Source: an uncultured Victivallales bacterium | GTDB taxonomy: Bacteria > Verrucomicrobiota > Lentisphaeria > Oligosphaerales > JAFGRS01 | Length of the DNA: 53,943 nt | NCBI GenBank assembly: GCA_903837355.1 | Contig: CAILUI010000223.1 | Location: 1-53,943 of the forward strand | Direction of reading: 5' to 3' | Shown: positions 1 through 7,561 of the stretch, one piece after another | How the letters are laid out: each line of letters starts with the position of its first letter | How positions within the stretch are numbered: the first letter of the stretch is position 1 | Program-made: the position numbers and the translations under genes | Notes under the pieces: generated by a model | Told to the model about the DNA's origin: nothing | What the model saw: only the letters and a program-made list of their open reading frames with translations | Database searches by the model: none

Positions 1-164
1 ATCTGGACTGCCTGCCCGGTAGGTTCGGTGCTGATCGCCATAGTGACAAGCACCATAGCAGGCAACCACAAAATATCCAGAACTACAATGCAACTTATTC
101 TACTGCAGTATATTCCATATTATTATAAAACCACCCTGGGCTCGTGCCTGCCTGGACGAAGGGC

Positions 165-193
165 TTGCCTCCAGCCCCGGCTGCATGTATACT
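165..193 (+). promoter_or_regulatory. sigma70-type promoter of the first toxin-antitoxin pair
   Basis: TTGCCT at 165-170 and TATACT at 188-193 are separated by exactly 17 bp and lie 29 bp before the antitoxin ATG at 222. This matches the sigma70 consensus layout closely. Sequence upstream (positions 90-130) is AT-rich, unlike the rest of the window. Confidence 0.7.
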
Positions 194-220
194 GTAGACA
201 GAACACAGAGGTGTATACAC
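187..220. promoter_or_regulatory. probable operator of the toxin-antitoxin pair: two GTATAC sites
   Basis: GTATAC at 187-192 overlaps the -10 box. The perfect 10-bp palindrome GTGTATACAC at 211-220 sits directly before the ATG and overlaps the GAGGTG ribosome binding site (207-212). The two GTATAC cores are 26 bp apart. Since the antitoxin has an N-terminal ribbon-helix-helix-like segment, these are natural autoregulation sites; that role is inferred. Confidence 0.5.
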
Positions 221-221
221 C

Positions 222-530
222 ATGAAGACGCTGACCCTTTCCGTACGTCTGGCGGGCGACGAAGTCGATGGTCTCGATGCGGCGGCGGCGGCGGCCGGTC
301 TGGACCGCTCGGCGTTGCTCAAGCAGTTTGTCCGCCGTGGCTTTGCCCAGCACCGCTTTGAGACCGCTTGCGCGGCTTACCGACAACGCGACGTATCGCT
401 ATCGCGGGCCGCAGAGATGGCAGGCCTAAGCCTGTACGATTTCCTCCTGCGCCTGCCGGAGGCCGGCCTGGAACTGAGCCTCACGCCAGCGGATCTGCGG
501 CAGGAACTTGCGGCAGGGGTTGACGCATGA
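222..530 (+). CDS. UPF0175-like antitoxin with N-terminal ribbon-helix-helix segment
   Basis: This 102-residue protein is the likely antitoxin of a type II pair. Residues 3-40 look like a ribbon-helix-helix DNA-binding segment (beta strand TLSVRL, then two helices). Residues 48-98 carry the UPF0175 pattern: a helix, the S-x-x-x-A-A-E-M-A-G-L-S turn, then a leucine-rich tail. UPF0175 proteins are commonly encoded before DUF3368 PIN-like proteins, and that is the arrangement here, with an ATGA overlap of 4 bases with the next gene. The start is supported by GAGGTG nine bases upstream. It probably neutralises the downstream nuclease and represses its own promoter at the GTATAC palindromes. Family calls rest on motif recognition only. 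Confidence 0.75.
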   Translation: MKTLTLSVRLAGDEVDGLDAAAAAAGLDRSALLKQFVRRGFAQHRFETACAAYRQRDVSLSRAAEMAGLSLYDFLLRLPEAGLELSLTPADLRQELAAGVDA

Positions 531-1015
531 GCGTGCTGGTGGCGGACGCGTCGCCGCTCATCTTCCTGGCCAAGCTCGACCTGCTGCGGCTCTTGGGCTC
601 GCTCTTTCCCGGGCCGGTCCTGGTCCCGGCGTCCATCGGGCTGGAGCTTTCACAGCCTCACGTCCCCGTGGTCGAGGCACGTCGCCTGCGCCTGTTCCTG
701 CGACGTTGCCGGGTGGTGAGCGTGGATCGTGTGGAGTTCGCGTCTTCTGCCTTGAGCCAGGGTGACCGCGAGGTGCTGACCTTGGCCTGCCGCGAGCGCC
801 CCGCGGTAGTGCTGACCGACGACTCCCTGGTGCGCCGCGGTGCCCTGGCCGAGGGCCTGCGTGTAGCGGGCACACTGGGAGTACTCATCCGCGCCCGCAC
901 CGCGGGGCTCCTCCCGGCGGCCGACGCTCGACAGGCGCTCGACGACCTGGTCGGCCAGCATGGCCTCCGCATCTCCGTGGCCCTCTACCAGGAGGCCAGC
1001 CGCCGGCTGGAATAG
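527..1015 (+). CDS. DUF3368 PIN-like toxin (putative RNase)
   Basis: This 162-residue protein resembles DUF3368, a PIN-fold family related to VapC ribonucleases. Acidic residues expected of a PIN active site are visible: the Asp in VADASPLI near the N-terminus, the D and E of QGDREVLTLA in the middle, and the Asp pair of LTDDSLVRR followed by a helix leading to GTLGVLIRA, which is typical of this family's C-terminal half. Length matches the family's usual 150-165 residues. The start overlaps the antitoxin stop in an ATGA junction, so translation is probably coupled. The expected activity is metal-dependent RNA cleavage, inhibiting growth when the antitoxin is lost. Confidence 0.78.
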   Translation: MSVLVADASPLIFLAKLDLLRLLGSLFPGPVLVPASIGLELSQPHVPVVEARRLRLFLRRCRVVSVDRVEFASSALSQGDREVLTLACRERPAVVLTDDSLVRRGALAEGLRVAGTLGVLIRARTAGLLPAADARQALDDLVGQHGLRISVALYQEASRRLE

Positions 1016-1126
1016 GGTGGGAGGAAGAGCTTTCGGCGACCAAGGCAACGCATCGCCTCGGGACGGCGCCTTGTCTGGAGCGCCGCAGGGCAGGCAGTGG
1101 AGTGGCGTTGGCGGCCGGCAAGGTGT

Positions 1127-2464
1127 TCAGGTGGTGCTACGCACCTCACGTGGGCACATCTTGGCTGGTCCCGCGGGCAGTTGGCGCACCCGGTCCGCCT
1201 CCAGCATCAACAGGCGGCCGGCGAGGCGTCTGCCCAATCCGGGATCGAGCTTCCCTTCCTTCAGGATGTCGACAAACCACATGCCGCAGCCATGCTCTGC
1301 TTTGCTGTCCAAGCCGCATGCAGCCAGGAAGTACCCCTCGGTATCCCGGGCCGCCCCGGTCTGCGGGTAGAGCAGCGCACTCGCGGTAGCCCCGAACTGG
1401 AGACCATAGGCGTACATCTGCTGCAGATCGGCATCAGTGGGGCGGCTGCTCTTGGGCAGCTTCCACTTGGTATCGAGGATGACGCGGAGGGGAGGCTTGG
1501 CACTCCCCAGTTCGACGAGGATGTCTGGGCGGATCATTGCCTGAGTGGACCCCGCGCGCCAGAATGGCCTGGAGGTCTGCCCGGTTACCCTCAGCCGCTC
1601 GCCTCCGAGCTCGCGCGCTGCGCGCTGCAGCTCGCAGAGTACGTAGTGCTCAAACAACACATTCATGTCGAACAAGATGGCGAGGACACTGCGGTCCCCG
1701 TGACGGATATCGGGTGCGTAATTGAGTAAGATCATCTCGGCCAGCACCGTGGCCCGGCGGTAACGTTCGGTGTGGCGGTCGTAGCGCAGCCGCTGGAAGG
1801 TCTCGGCGGTCGCGGCGGCCTCGGGCAGACCGTCGAATGCCAGCAACAGGCGCCTCGCGTCGTCCGCGAGGCGCGCCGGTATCGCCATGTCGCGCACCAC
1901 ACCAAGGGCCTCTTTGAGGACCCGGTTGAAGACGTTGTCGCGGTCGTAGGTCATGTACTCGCAGAAGGCCCGTTCGCGGTGAACCAGATTGTGCCTGAGC
2001 TGCTGCGCCACCAGCAGGCGGCCCTTGAACACGCCCAGGTTCGCCCTGGCCTTGCGGTAGCGCTTGGCCAGGCCGTGGTGGACTAGGGCATCGACCTCGC
2101 GCAAGAACGCCTCCAGGTAGAGGTTCAGCAACAGCGCCCGGCGCGACGCCAGGTCCGCTGCGCTCGGCGCCTCGATGCGTAACAGGCCGCAGCGTCGCAG
2201 CATGTCGACGAGGACCCCGTGCCAGAGCCTCCTGTTGTCGGCTCCCGGCACCCCATCTACCTTGGGTAGAATCTCGATGACCCTACGCCCAATCTGCACG
2301 ACTCCCACATACTGCGTGAAGCGCACGCAGCGATACCCAAAGTCGAAGAAACGGCAGCCATGGCGTTCGTTGAGTCCCTGTAGCCGCTCGACGTCGCGGC
2401 CCGACAGGCCGGCCCCACCGACGTGGAGCTTGCCGTGCTCGAAGACTTGGAGCGGCTCAGTCAT
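1127..2464 (-). CDS. mcrC: McrC-type nuclease subunit of McrBC restriction system
   Basis: This 445-residue protein is the endonuclease subunit that associates with the McrB GTPase to cut modified DNA. The PD-(D/E)xK nuclease core is visible: Asp314 in RPDILVEL and Asp331-x-Lys333 in ILDTKWK. The family pattern FDMNVLFEHYV precedes it at about 265-275, and DLQQMYAYG follows it at 346-354. The N-terminal 70 residues match the McrC head domain (FTQYVGVVQIGRRVIEILPKV). I chose the ATG at 2464, which overlaps the McrB stop by 8 bases. The frame stays open further upstream, but that extension lies inside McrB and reads like a shadow. McrBC normally targets methylated or otherwise modified cytosine. 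Target preference here is unknown. Confidence 0.9.
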   Translation of the reverse strand: MTEPLQVFEHGKLHVGGAGLSGRDVERLQGLNERHGCRFFDFGYRCVRFTQYVGVVQIGRRVIEILPKVDGVPGADNRRLWHGVLVDMLRRCGLLRIEAPSAADLASRRALLLNLYLEAFLREVDALVHHGLAKRYRKARANLGVFKGRLLVAQQLRHNLVHRERAFCEYMTYDRDNVFNRVLKEALGVVRDMAIPARLADDARRLLLAFDGLPEAAATAETFQRLRYDRHTERYRRATVLAEMILLNYAPDIRHGDRSVLAILFDMNVLFEHYVLCELQRAARELGGERLRVTGQTSRPFWRAGSTQAMIRPDILVELGSAKPPLRVILDTKWKLPKSSRPTDADLQQMYAYGLQFGATASALLYPQTGAARDTEGYFLAACGLDSKAEHGCGMWFVDILKEGKLDPGLGRRLAGRLLMLEADRVRQLPAGPAKMCPREVRSTT

Positions 2465-5018
2465 GGTCGGTGTACACCGAGATGAAGGAGTCGGCCGTCC
2501 ACTCCGCCGCAGGGACCAGACGGTAGACCTGCCGTTCCGGGTCGGTGTCGTCATCTCCCCACGGGCCTTTGGCCAGGACTGTCCGCTTCTCTGGCATCGT
2601 GAGAAAACCCTCTCCCAGCACCCTGCCGAGCCGCGTCGGGTTGCCGTAGAAGTACTCCTGCAGCAACGGCAAGATCTTGTTGCGGAAGGCGAACCGCAGA
2701 TCCGCCAGGGTCTTGACCTCCAGCAGGTACGAGTGCCCGACGCAGTGGTCCCGGTCCACAAGCTGCTCGACGCGGTCGTTGATGGTCTCCAGCAGGCGCG
2801 CCAGGTCGACGCCGAGGTCCATCGGCTGCCGTTCGCGTAGCAGTGTGTAGTCCGGGCGGCATTCCACGAAGGCGAAGCGCCGCCGCAGGGCCGTGTCCAG
2901 CGCCTCGACACTGCGGTCGGCCGAGTTCATGGTGCCGACGATGTACAGGTTGGGCGGCACGCCAAAGGTCGCCTTGGAGTAGGGCAGGGTCACGACGATC
3001 TCATTCCCTGCCCCGAGCCGCTTGTCTTCCTCGATCAGCGTGATCAACTCGCCGAAGATGCCGGCGACGTTCCCACGGTTGATCTCGTCGATGAACAGAG
3101 CGTACTCCTTCCCAGGATCAGCGGCGGCACGGCGGCAGATGTCTCGAAAAACGCCTGCTTGAACCTTGTAGCCAAGATCGCCGTCCGCCTCCATGTCTTC
3201 TTCCGCCATGACCGGTCTGATTCCCTCGACGAAATCCTCGTAACTGTAGGACTGGTGGAAGGTGATGAAGCCGTAGCGCTTCTCGTCAACGGCGGTTGGG
3301 GTGAAGGAGCGGTACAGCTCCAGCTTGTCTAGGAGGTCCGGCACCGTCTCGGCCGCCACCTGTTTGTCTATGGTCCATACTGACCCGGCGTCCTTCGCGA
3401 AGAGCAGCGGCTCGAAGCGTTTCTGAACGGCCACGTTCGGACAGTCAAGTCTGGTGTGTTGCTGCAGGTGCGCCCACACGCTTTCCCGCGCGTGCGACGT
3501 GGCTGACTGCCCTACCTTCGCCAACATCAAATCATGTCCGAGGATGTCGGTGACCTTGGCCTCGCCCAAGTCCAGCATGACCATCGTGATCACCTGCCAC
3601 CACGGGAGGTCGCCAACGAGGGCGGCTGCGAACTGTGCCGGCGTCTCCGTAACCGCCCTGTCGGTGAAGCGGTTCCGCGCTAACTCCGTGAGTACCCTGT
3701 AGGTCTTGCCGGTGCCCGGCGGGCCGTAGTAGATCAGGTTGTGGGCGGGCAACGCAACAGGCGGATTGGGTGGCGGCGACGGAACAGATGCCTCCCACAG
3801 CAGCGCATCCATAGCCTGCGGTTCGCATCGAAGGACTGGCCGAATCTGCCGCACTTCGTCGCAGAAATCGCTGTAGGAGTCCCACGAGCCAGCCTCCCGA
3901 GTCAGACCGGTCCAGTGTCTGAGCGATGCGCCTACACTATCGAGCCAGATCGCATAGGTCTCGGGATCGCGCAAGTAAAGGGCGAGCGTAAGGATGCCTT
4001 TGCCCACGCCAGACGGGTGCTGCTTCAGACTCTGCTTGAAGAGCGCAGGAAGATCCGCTCGGCCGGCGGAGAACAGTCCCGTGATCACCTCTCCCACTGG
4101 TTTCGCTTCCTTAAGCATCAGGGACCGGTTGTTGCCACTGAACGCCTGGTTGAAGCGGTCCTTGCGTGGCTTGCCCTCGGTCCAGTCGCGGTTTGCTGCG
4201 TCTAAGAACCGTCCCAGCTTGTCAGCATCCCACTCAGCGCCGTCGCGGATCAGGGCACGCGCCTCTTCTTCGGCCGCCGTCCTTGCAGCCACGCGCTGGG
4301 CCGAAGCGCGCTCCGGCAACCGGGCCGTCAGCCCCCCGTACCAGCGCAATGCTCGCGGGTAGGCGCCGTCCTGTAGTCGGTACAGGAACCAGTCGAGTTC
4401 GAGGAAATCCGTCGATCCCAGCTTCTGCCGCACATCTGTCATCGCTTGCTGGAATGCTGGACCCGTGAGCTGGCCTGCGCCCAGCCAGCGAAGGGCCTTC
4501 CTGCTTGGGTCGTTCTCGATCGCGTACTGCGTCGGGTGGAACATCATCACCAGACCGGAGGCGATGTTGTCCCCGAAACCTGGGAGCGCCTTGAGGGCCT
4601 CGTGCTGGCGGGCGGGCAACTGTCCGCCGTCGAGCAGAACAGCCTCGGCCTGGCGCAGCGCCTCGGCCCGCGCCTCCGGCGCCATCTTCGGGCCGTAGAC
4701 ACTTGAACCGCTGGCCCAGGCGAGGTTGCCGTGCGTTTCAAGGACATCCGCGGCCAGTGCCTTCTGGAGTTGCTGCGGGTCTGCGCCTGGGCCCGGCGTG
4801 GAGGAGTAGAGCGGGATCCTCTTCCCATCCAGCAAGGCTTCGCCGCCGATCTGCCATACTTCGCGGTTGAAGATCTCCACGGGTATGCCCTCGGGATGGT
4901 CCCGGAAGAGGGCTTGGATGCGCTCCGACGCCTTCCGGCGGCAGGCCACCTGGAGTTGGCACCAGGCATCCTTGCGGAAGGCGGCAAAGGCGGCTCTGAG
5001 GTCTGCGGATATGTCCAT
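2457..5018 (-). CDS. mcrB: McrB-type AAA+ GTPase with a long N-terminal region
   Basis: This 853-residue protein is the motor subunit of a McrBC system. The AAA+ module occupies roughly residues 425-760: Walker A GPPGTGKT at 432-439, the McrB hallmark TFHQSYSYEDFVEGI at 586-600, Walker B LFIDEINRGN at 641-650, the sensor-1 motif GTMNSADRS at 695-703, and the Arg-rich LRRRFAF at 711-717. The N-terminal 420 residues are much longer than the E. coli specificity domain. They include a helix-hairpin-helix-like stretch (ALPGFGDNIASGL, about 144-156) and a segment near 370-400. The start has AGGAG 10 bases upstream. The gene is followed by mcrC with an 8-base overlap and preceded by a methylase stump. 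DNA recognition by the N-terminal region is inferred. Confidence 0.9.
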   Translation of the reverse strand: MDISADLRAAFAAFRKDAWCQLQVACRRKASERIQALFRDHPEGIPVEIFNREVWQIGGEALLDGKRIPLYSSTPGPGADPQQLQKALAADVLETHGNLAWASGSSVYGPKMAPEARAEALRQAEAVLLDGGQLPARQHEALKALPGFGDNIASGLVMMFHPTQYAIENDPSRKALRWLGAGQLTGPAFQQAMTDVRQKLGSTDFLELDWFLYRLQDGAYPRALRWYGGLTARLPERASAQRVAARTAAEEEARALIRDGAEWDADKLGRFLDAANRDWTEGKPRKDRFNQAFSGNNRSLMLKEAKPVGEVITGLFSAGRADLPALFKQSLKQHPSGVGKGILTLALYLRDPETYAIWLDSVGASLRHWTGLTREAGSWDSYSDFCDEVRQIRPVLRCEPQAMDALLWEASVPSPPPNPPVALPAHNLIYYGPPGTGKTYRVLTELARNRFTDRAVTETPAQFAAALVGDLPWWQVITMVMLDLGEAKVTDILGHDLMLAKVGQSATSHARESVWAHLQQHTRLDCPNVAVQKRFEPLLFAKDAGSVWTIDKQVAAETVPDLLDKLELYRSFTPTAVDEKRYGFITFHQSYSYEDFVEGIRPVMAEEDMEADGDLGYKVQAGVFRDICRRAAADPGKEYALFIDEINRGNVAGIFGELITLIEEDKRLGAGNEIVVTLPYSKATFGVPPNLYIVGTMNSADRSVEALDTALRRRFAFVECRPDYTLLRERQPMDLGVDLARLLETINDRVEQLVDRDHCVGHSYLLEVKTLADLRFAFRNKILPLLQEYFYGNPTRLGRVLGEGFLTMPEKRTVLAKGPWGDDDTDPERQVYRLVPAAEWTADSFISVYTDHD

Positions 5019-5031
5019 GGTGCCGAGTCTC

Positions 5032-5175
5032 CTACCTCAGCTCCTCCGCCGTAGCGCGGAACTGCTCCAGGGCCGATTCCAGGTCGGCGACGATCTCGGC
5101 GGCAATGGCGTCCGGCTCGGGCAGGTCTGCGGCGGCGGCGAAGCTGTCGTCCGCAAAGGTACCGGCGCGGGCGTG
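5032..5175 (-). pseudogene. C-terminal remnant of an N6-adenine DNA methylase (HsdM-like)
   Basis: Reading the minus strand to the TAG at 5032-5034 gives about 45 residues ending PDAIAAEIVADLESALEQF then RATAEELR and stop. That Leu/Glu-rich helix with the PDxIAAEI start is the characteristic C-terminal tail of type I-style SAM-dependent DNA methylases. Similarity fades near 5175. The frame is closed by a stop at about 5308, and no methylase catalytic motif (NPPF type) is present. The stump ends 14 bases before the mcrB ATG, which suggests the methylase was once the first gene of this restriction operon and was lost by deletion. The identification is from memory of the family tail. The rest of 5019-5428 holds a dispersed repeat and the fucI terminator, with nothing else visible. 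Confidence 0.6.
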
Positions 5176-5215
5176 CGGCGCAAGCCAGGTGTCAGCCGCG
5201 CCCCCAGTCCGCGCG

Positions 5216-5266
5216 GTGGAACGCGGCGTCTCCGTATGCCACGACCGGGTTGCGGAGAACCCGGCT
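5216..5266. repeat. dispersed repeat, copy 1
   Basis: About 50 bp beginning GTGGAACGCGGC and containing TCTCCG, TGCC, CCGGG and TGCGGAGA in the same order and spacing as the copy at 7441-7491. By eye the copies agree at more than 80% of positions. Both lie in non-coding sequence flanking the L-fucose isomerase gene. The nature of the element is unknown. Confidence 0.55.
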
Positions 5267-5359
5267 TCCAGGGGAGACCGGACACAACGACATGCGAACC
5301 GCGGTCCTCACACAAGGGATCGCCGGTCCCGATGGGGAGGTCGGAGCACCCCCAGAAAG

Positions 5360-5399
5360 ACGCCGGCCACCGCGGGGTTGGGGCCGCGGTGGCCGGCGT
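5360..5399 (-). terminator. strong hairpin terminator downstream of fucI
   Basis: A perfect 16-bp inverted repeat (ACGCCGGCCACCGCGG at 5360-5375 against 5384-5399) with an 8-base loop. It lies 29 bases after the fucI stop on the minus strand and is followed there by a pyrimidine run CTTTCT. It is very stable, though the U-tract is short. Confidence 0.75.
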
Positions 5400-5428
5400 T
5401 GAGTCTGCAGGTGTCGGCGAGTCGAGGC

Positions 5429-7300
5429 TCAGGCGTAGAGTGGCCCAAGGGCGGCGCAGGCGCGGAAGTCGTCACCGCCGAAGCGATCCCAGAGGGTGGG
5501 CCGGAAGACGTCGGCGGCGGCGACGTTGTGCATGTCGACCGGGATGCGCAGCATAGCGCAGAGGGTGACCATATCGGCGCCGATGAGGCCGAAGCTGTTG
5601 GCGTCGTGGTTGGGCCCGATGCGGTTCATGTATTCGAACGAACTCATGCCGCGCGGGGTCCAGTAGGATTCCGGCCAGGTCTTGTCGGTGACCCGGCTGA
5701 TGTGGTCAGCCACGGCCACGGGCAGATCGACGGTCTCGCCCTCGACCACCGAGCAGGTGAGCAGGTCGCCAACGGCATTGAACCGATAGGCGGTCATGGG
5801 GACGCCGCCGGGGGTGCGGTAGTGGCTGGAGAGACCGTCGCCGGGGAAGTATTCGAGGTTGGCGGCCATGTAGGTAGTGCCGGCGATGGCCTTGTCCATA
5901 AGCTTCTTCTGCAGCTTGGGATCGGCGGCGATGGCAGCGGCGACTTCCTGCATGCTCATCTGGGCCGAGCCCTTGACCAGCCCGGGAACATCGAGGGCGT
6001 AATCCAGCGCGCCGGCGCCGGAGTTGCGCTTGTCGATGATGCCGCCGGGCACCTTCTTGGAGACATCGATGCCGGTGGCCTTCTTGATTGAAGCCGGCGT
6101 CCAGTTGGTACGGATATCGGCGAAGAGCTGCGGCATGCCGGTGAGCAGATAGGCCGTCAGCATACCGATGGCGTTCTTGGAGTCGTTTTCGGTAGCGACG
6201 ACGTAGGGGGCCCGGTAGCCATTCCAGTCGAAGGAACCGCAGAGGACGGACTCGACCAGGTCGTAGTTCGGGTAGAGGTCGGTCCACTGGCGCTGGCCCT
6301 GGGTACCGGCGGCGATGGCGTTGCAGCCTTGGGCAAACTCGACATCGGCCTTGAAGCCCTGCTTCTTGCCAACCGCCGGGTCGGCCAGCCGCGGGTTGCC
6401 GACCATCAGATCGCGCACGATCAACGCCATCTTGCAGCAGTCCTCGAGGAGCTTCTCACTGCTCCAGGGGCGCTTGCCGACGCCGAAGTCGATCGCGAAC
6501 GTCTTCATAAAGGTAACCGCGCGCGCGAGTTCTTCGTGGTCATAGAGTCCGCGTTCCATGCGGCCCTGGACGCCGACCATGTCGTAGGACACGGTGCCCA
6601 TGCCGAGGTACTGCTGGAAGAGATTGCGGCGCACGTCCGAGCCGATGATGCCCATGGAGACGCTGCCGACCGAGAGGTAGTTCTTGCCACGCATCTCGGC
6701 GACGGCGGCGGCGCCGCGCGCAAAACGCAACAGGCGGGTGGCAACGAAGTCATTCAGCGGCTCCTTCTCGTCCTCGAGGTCGGGCGAGTAGATCGAGAAG
6801 ATGGGCCGCTTCTTTTCATCCATGGCGGCACAGAAGGCCTTGAGCCAGACGGCGCCGGGGCGGTCGGTCTGGTTCAGGCCGTAGGCGGCCTGGGTCCATT
6901 CGGTACTGCCGACGCCCATGCAGGCGCTCATCAGTTCATCGCTGTAGGCCCAACTGCGGCTGATCCAGATGTTGGCACTGACGCCCTGGGTGGCGTAGTA
7001 GGCCTGAGCCACGGCGCCGGAACGCGGGCCGTAGACGATCTCCGGAGCGACGACGATACGCAGCGGACGTCCGCCGGGCAGGGTCACCTTGCTGGCGATC
7101 AGTTCGTAGACCTTCTCCACCAGGCGCCAAGTCTGCGCGGCGTTACTCTCGTAGGCGCCCGTGCGGCCATCGGCGACCGGTGTGATGGCGATCGTGGGCA
7201 CATGCCCGACCAGCGGCGTCGCGGACGCAGTGAAAGCGCGCGTCGCACCCGCCAGGGCGGCGAAATCCGGACGGCAGGAGCAGCAGCATGTCGAGGCCAT
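5429..7300 (-). CDS. fucI: L-fucose isomerase
   Basis: This 623-residue protein interconverts L-fucose and L-fuculose, the first step of fucose catabolism, in the cytoplasm. It aligns through its whole length with E. coli FucI (591 residues): the N-terminal PVADGR, RPIFSIYSPD, SVGSVSMGIIGS, GCNAIAAGTQGQRQWTD, FDWNG, ATENDS, LFADIRT and the C-terminal MLRIPVDMHNV. The metal and catalytic residues corresponding to Glu337, Asp361 and His528 are Glu371, Asp395 and His565. The ATG at 7300 has GAAGGA eight bases upstream. It adds a Cys-rich extension of about 33 residues before the conserved domain; a GTG at 7201 would remove it but has no clear ribosome site. The gene stands alone with its own terminator. 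Related aldoses such as D-arabinose may also be substrates. Confidence 0.95.
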   Translation of the reverse strand: MASTCCCSCRPDFAALAGATRAFTASATPLVGHVPTIAITPVADGRTGAYESNAAQTWRLVEKVYELIASKVTLPGGRPLRIVVAPEIVYGPRSGAVAQAYYATQGVSANIWISRSWAYSDELMSACMGVGSTEWTQAAYGLNQTDRPGAVWLKAFCAAMDEKKRPIFSIYSPDLEDEKEPLNDFVATRLLRFARGAAAVAEMRGKNYLSVGSVSMGIIGSDVRRNLFQQYLGMGTVSYDMVGVQGRMERGLYDHEELARAVTFMKTFAIDFGVGKRPWSSEKLLEDCCKMALIVRDLMVGNPRLADPAVGKKQGFKADVEFAQGCNAIAAGTQGQRQWTDLYPNYDLVESVLCGSFDWNGYRAPYVVATENDSKNAIGMLTAYLLTGMPQLFADIRTNWTPASIKKATGIDVSKKVPGGIIDKRNSGAGALDYALDVPGLVKGSAQMSMQEVAAAIAADPKLQKKLMDKAIAGTTYMAANLEYFPGDGLSSHYRTPGGVPMTAYRFNAVGDLLTCSVVEGETVDLPVAVADHISRVTDKTWPESYWTPRGMSSFEYMNRIGPNHDANSFGLIGADMVTLCAMLRIPVDMHNVAAADVFRPTLWDRFGGDDFRACAALGPLYA

Positions 7301-7371
7301 GAGAGATGTCCTTCTCTGATCTTGGAATCACGTCCCGTATCGGGCCGCAACGCCCGTGCGTAACCCTAGTC

Positions 7372-7399
7372 ACCATAGCCACGACCCGCACCAATGCAA
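7372..7399 (-). promoter_or_regulatory. candidate fucI promoter
   Basis: On the minus strand TTGCAT (7399-7394) and TATGGT (7377-7372) are 16 bp apart, about 70-100 bases before the fucI ATG. Both hexamers are imperfect and this is the best match in the 261-bp gap. Confidence 0.3.
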
Positions 7400-7440
7400 C
7401 TTCCTCGCCGGCTCCTGCCAGGGCCGCCGGCCCAGTGTAT

Positions 7441-7491
7441 GTGGAACGCGGCCTCTCCGCGTGCCGCGGCCGGGATGCGGAGATCGCGGTC
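7441..7491. repeat. dispersed repeat, copy 2
   Basis: Second copy of the roughly 50-bp element seen at 5216-5266, in the same orientation, located between fucI and the L,D-transpeptidase gene. It starts GTGGAACGCGGC and carries TGCGGAGA near its end. A GC-rich hairpin (7519-7537, stem GCCGGT/ACCGGC) lies beyond it and may act as a weak terminator for the upstream operon. Confidence 0.55.
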
Positions 7492-7561
7492 TCCGGGGGC
7501 GGGCACGACCTGCGCCGCGCCGGTTCCGGGCACCGGCCCAGGAGGGTCTGTCGCCGCGCCA

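Noticed and set aside
2465..2911. Upstream extension of McrC
   Set aside because: It lies wholly inside mcrB in another frame and reads as Arg/Ser/Trp-rich shadow. The ATG at 2464 begins the conserved McrC domain.
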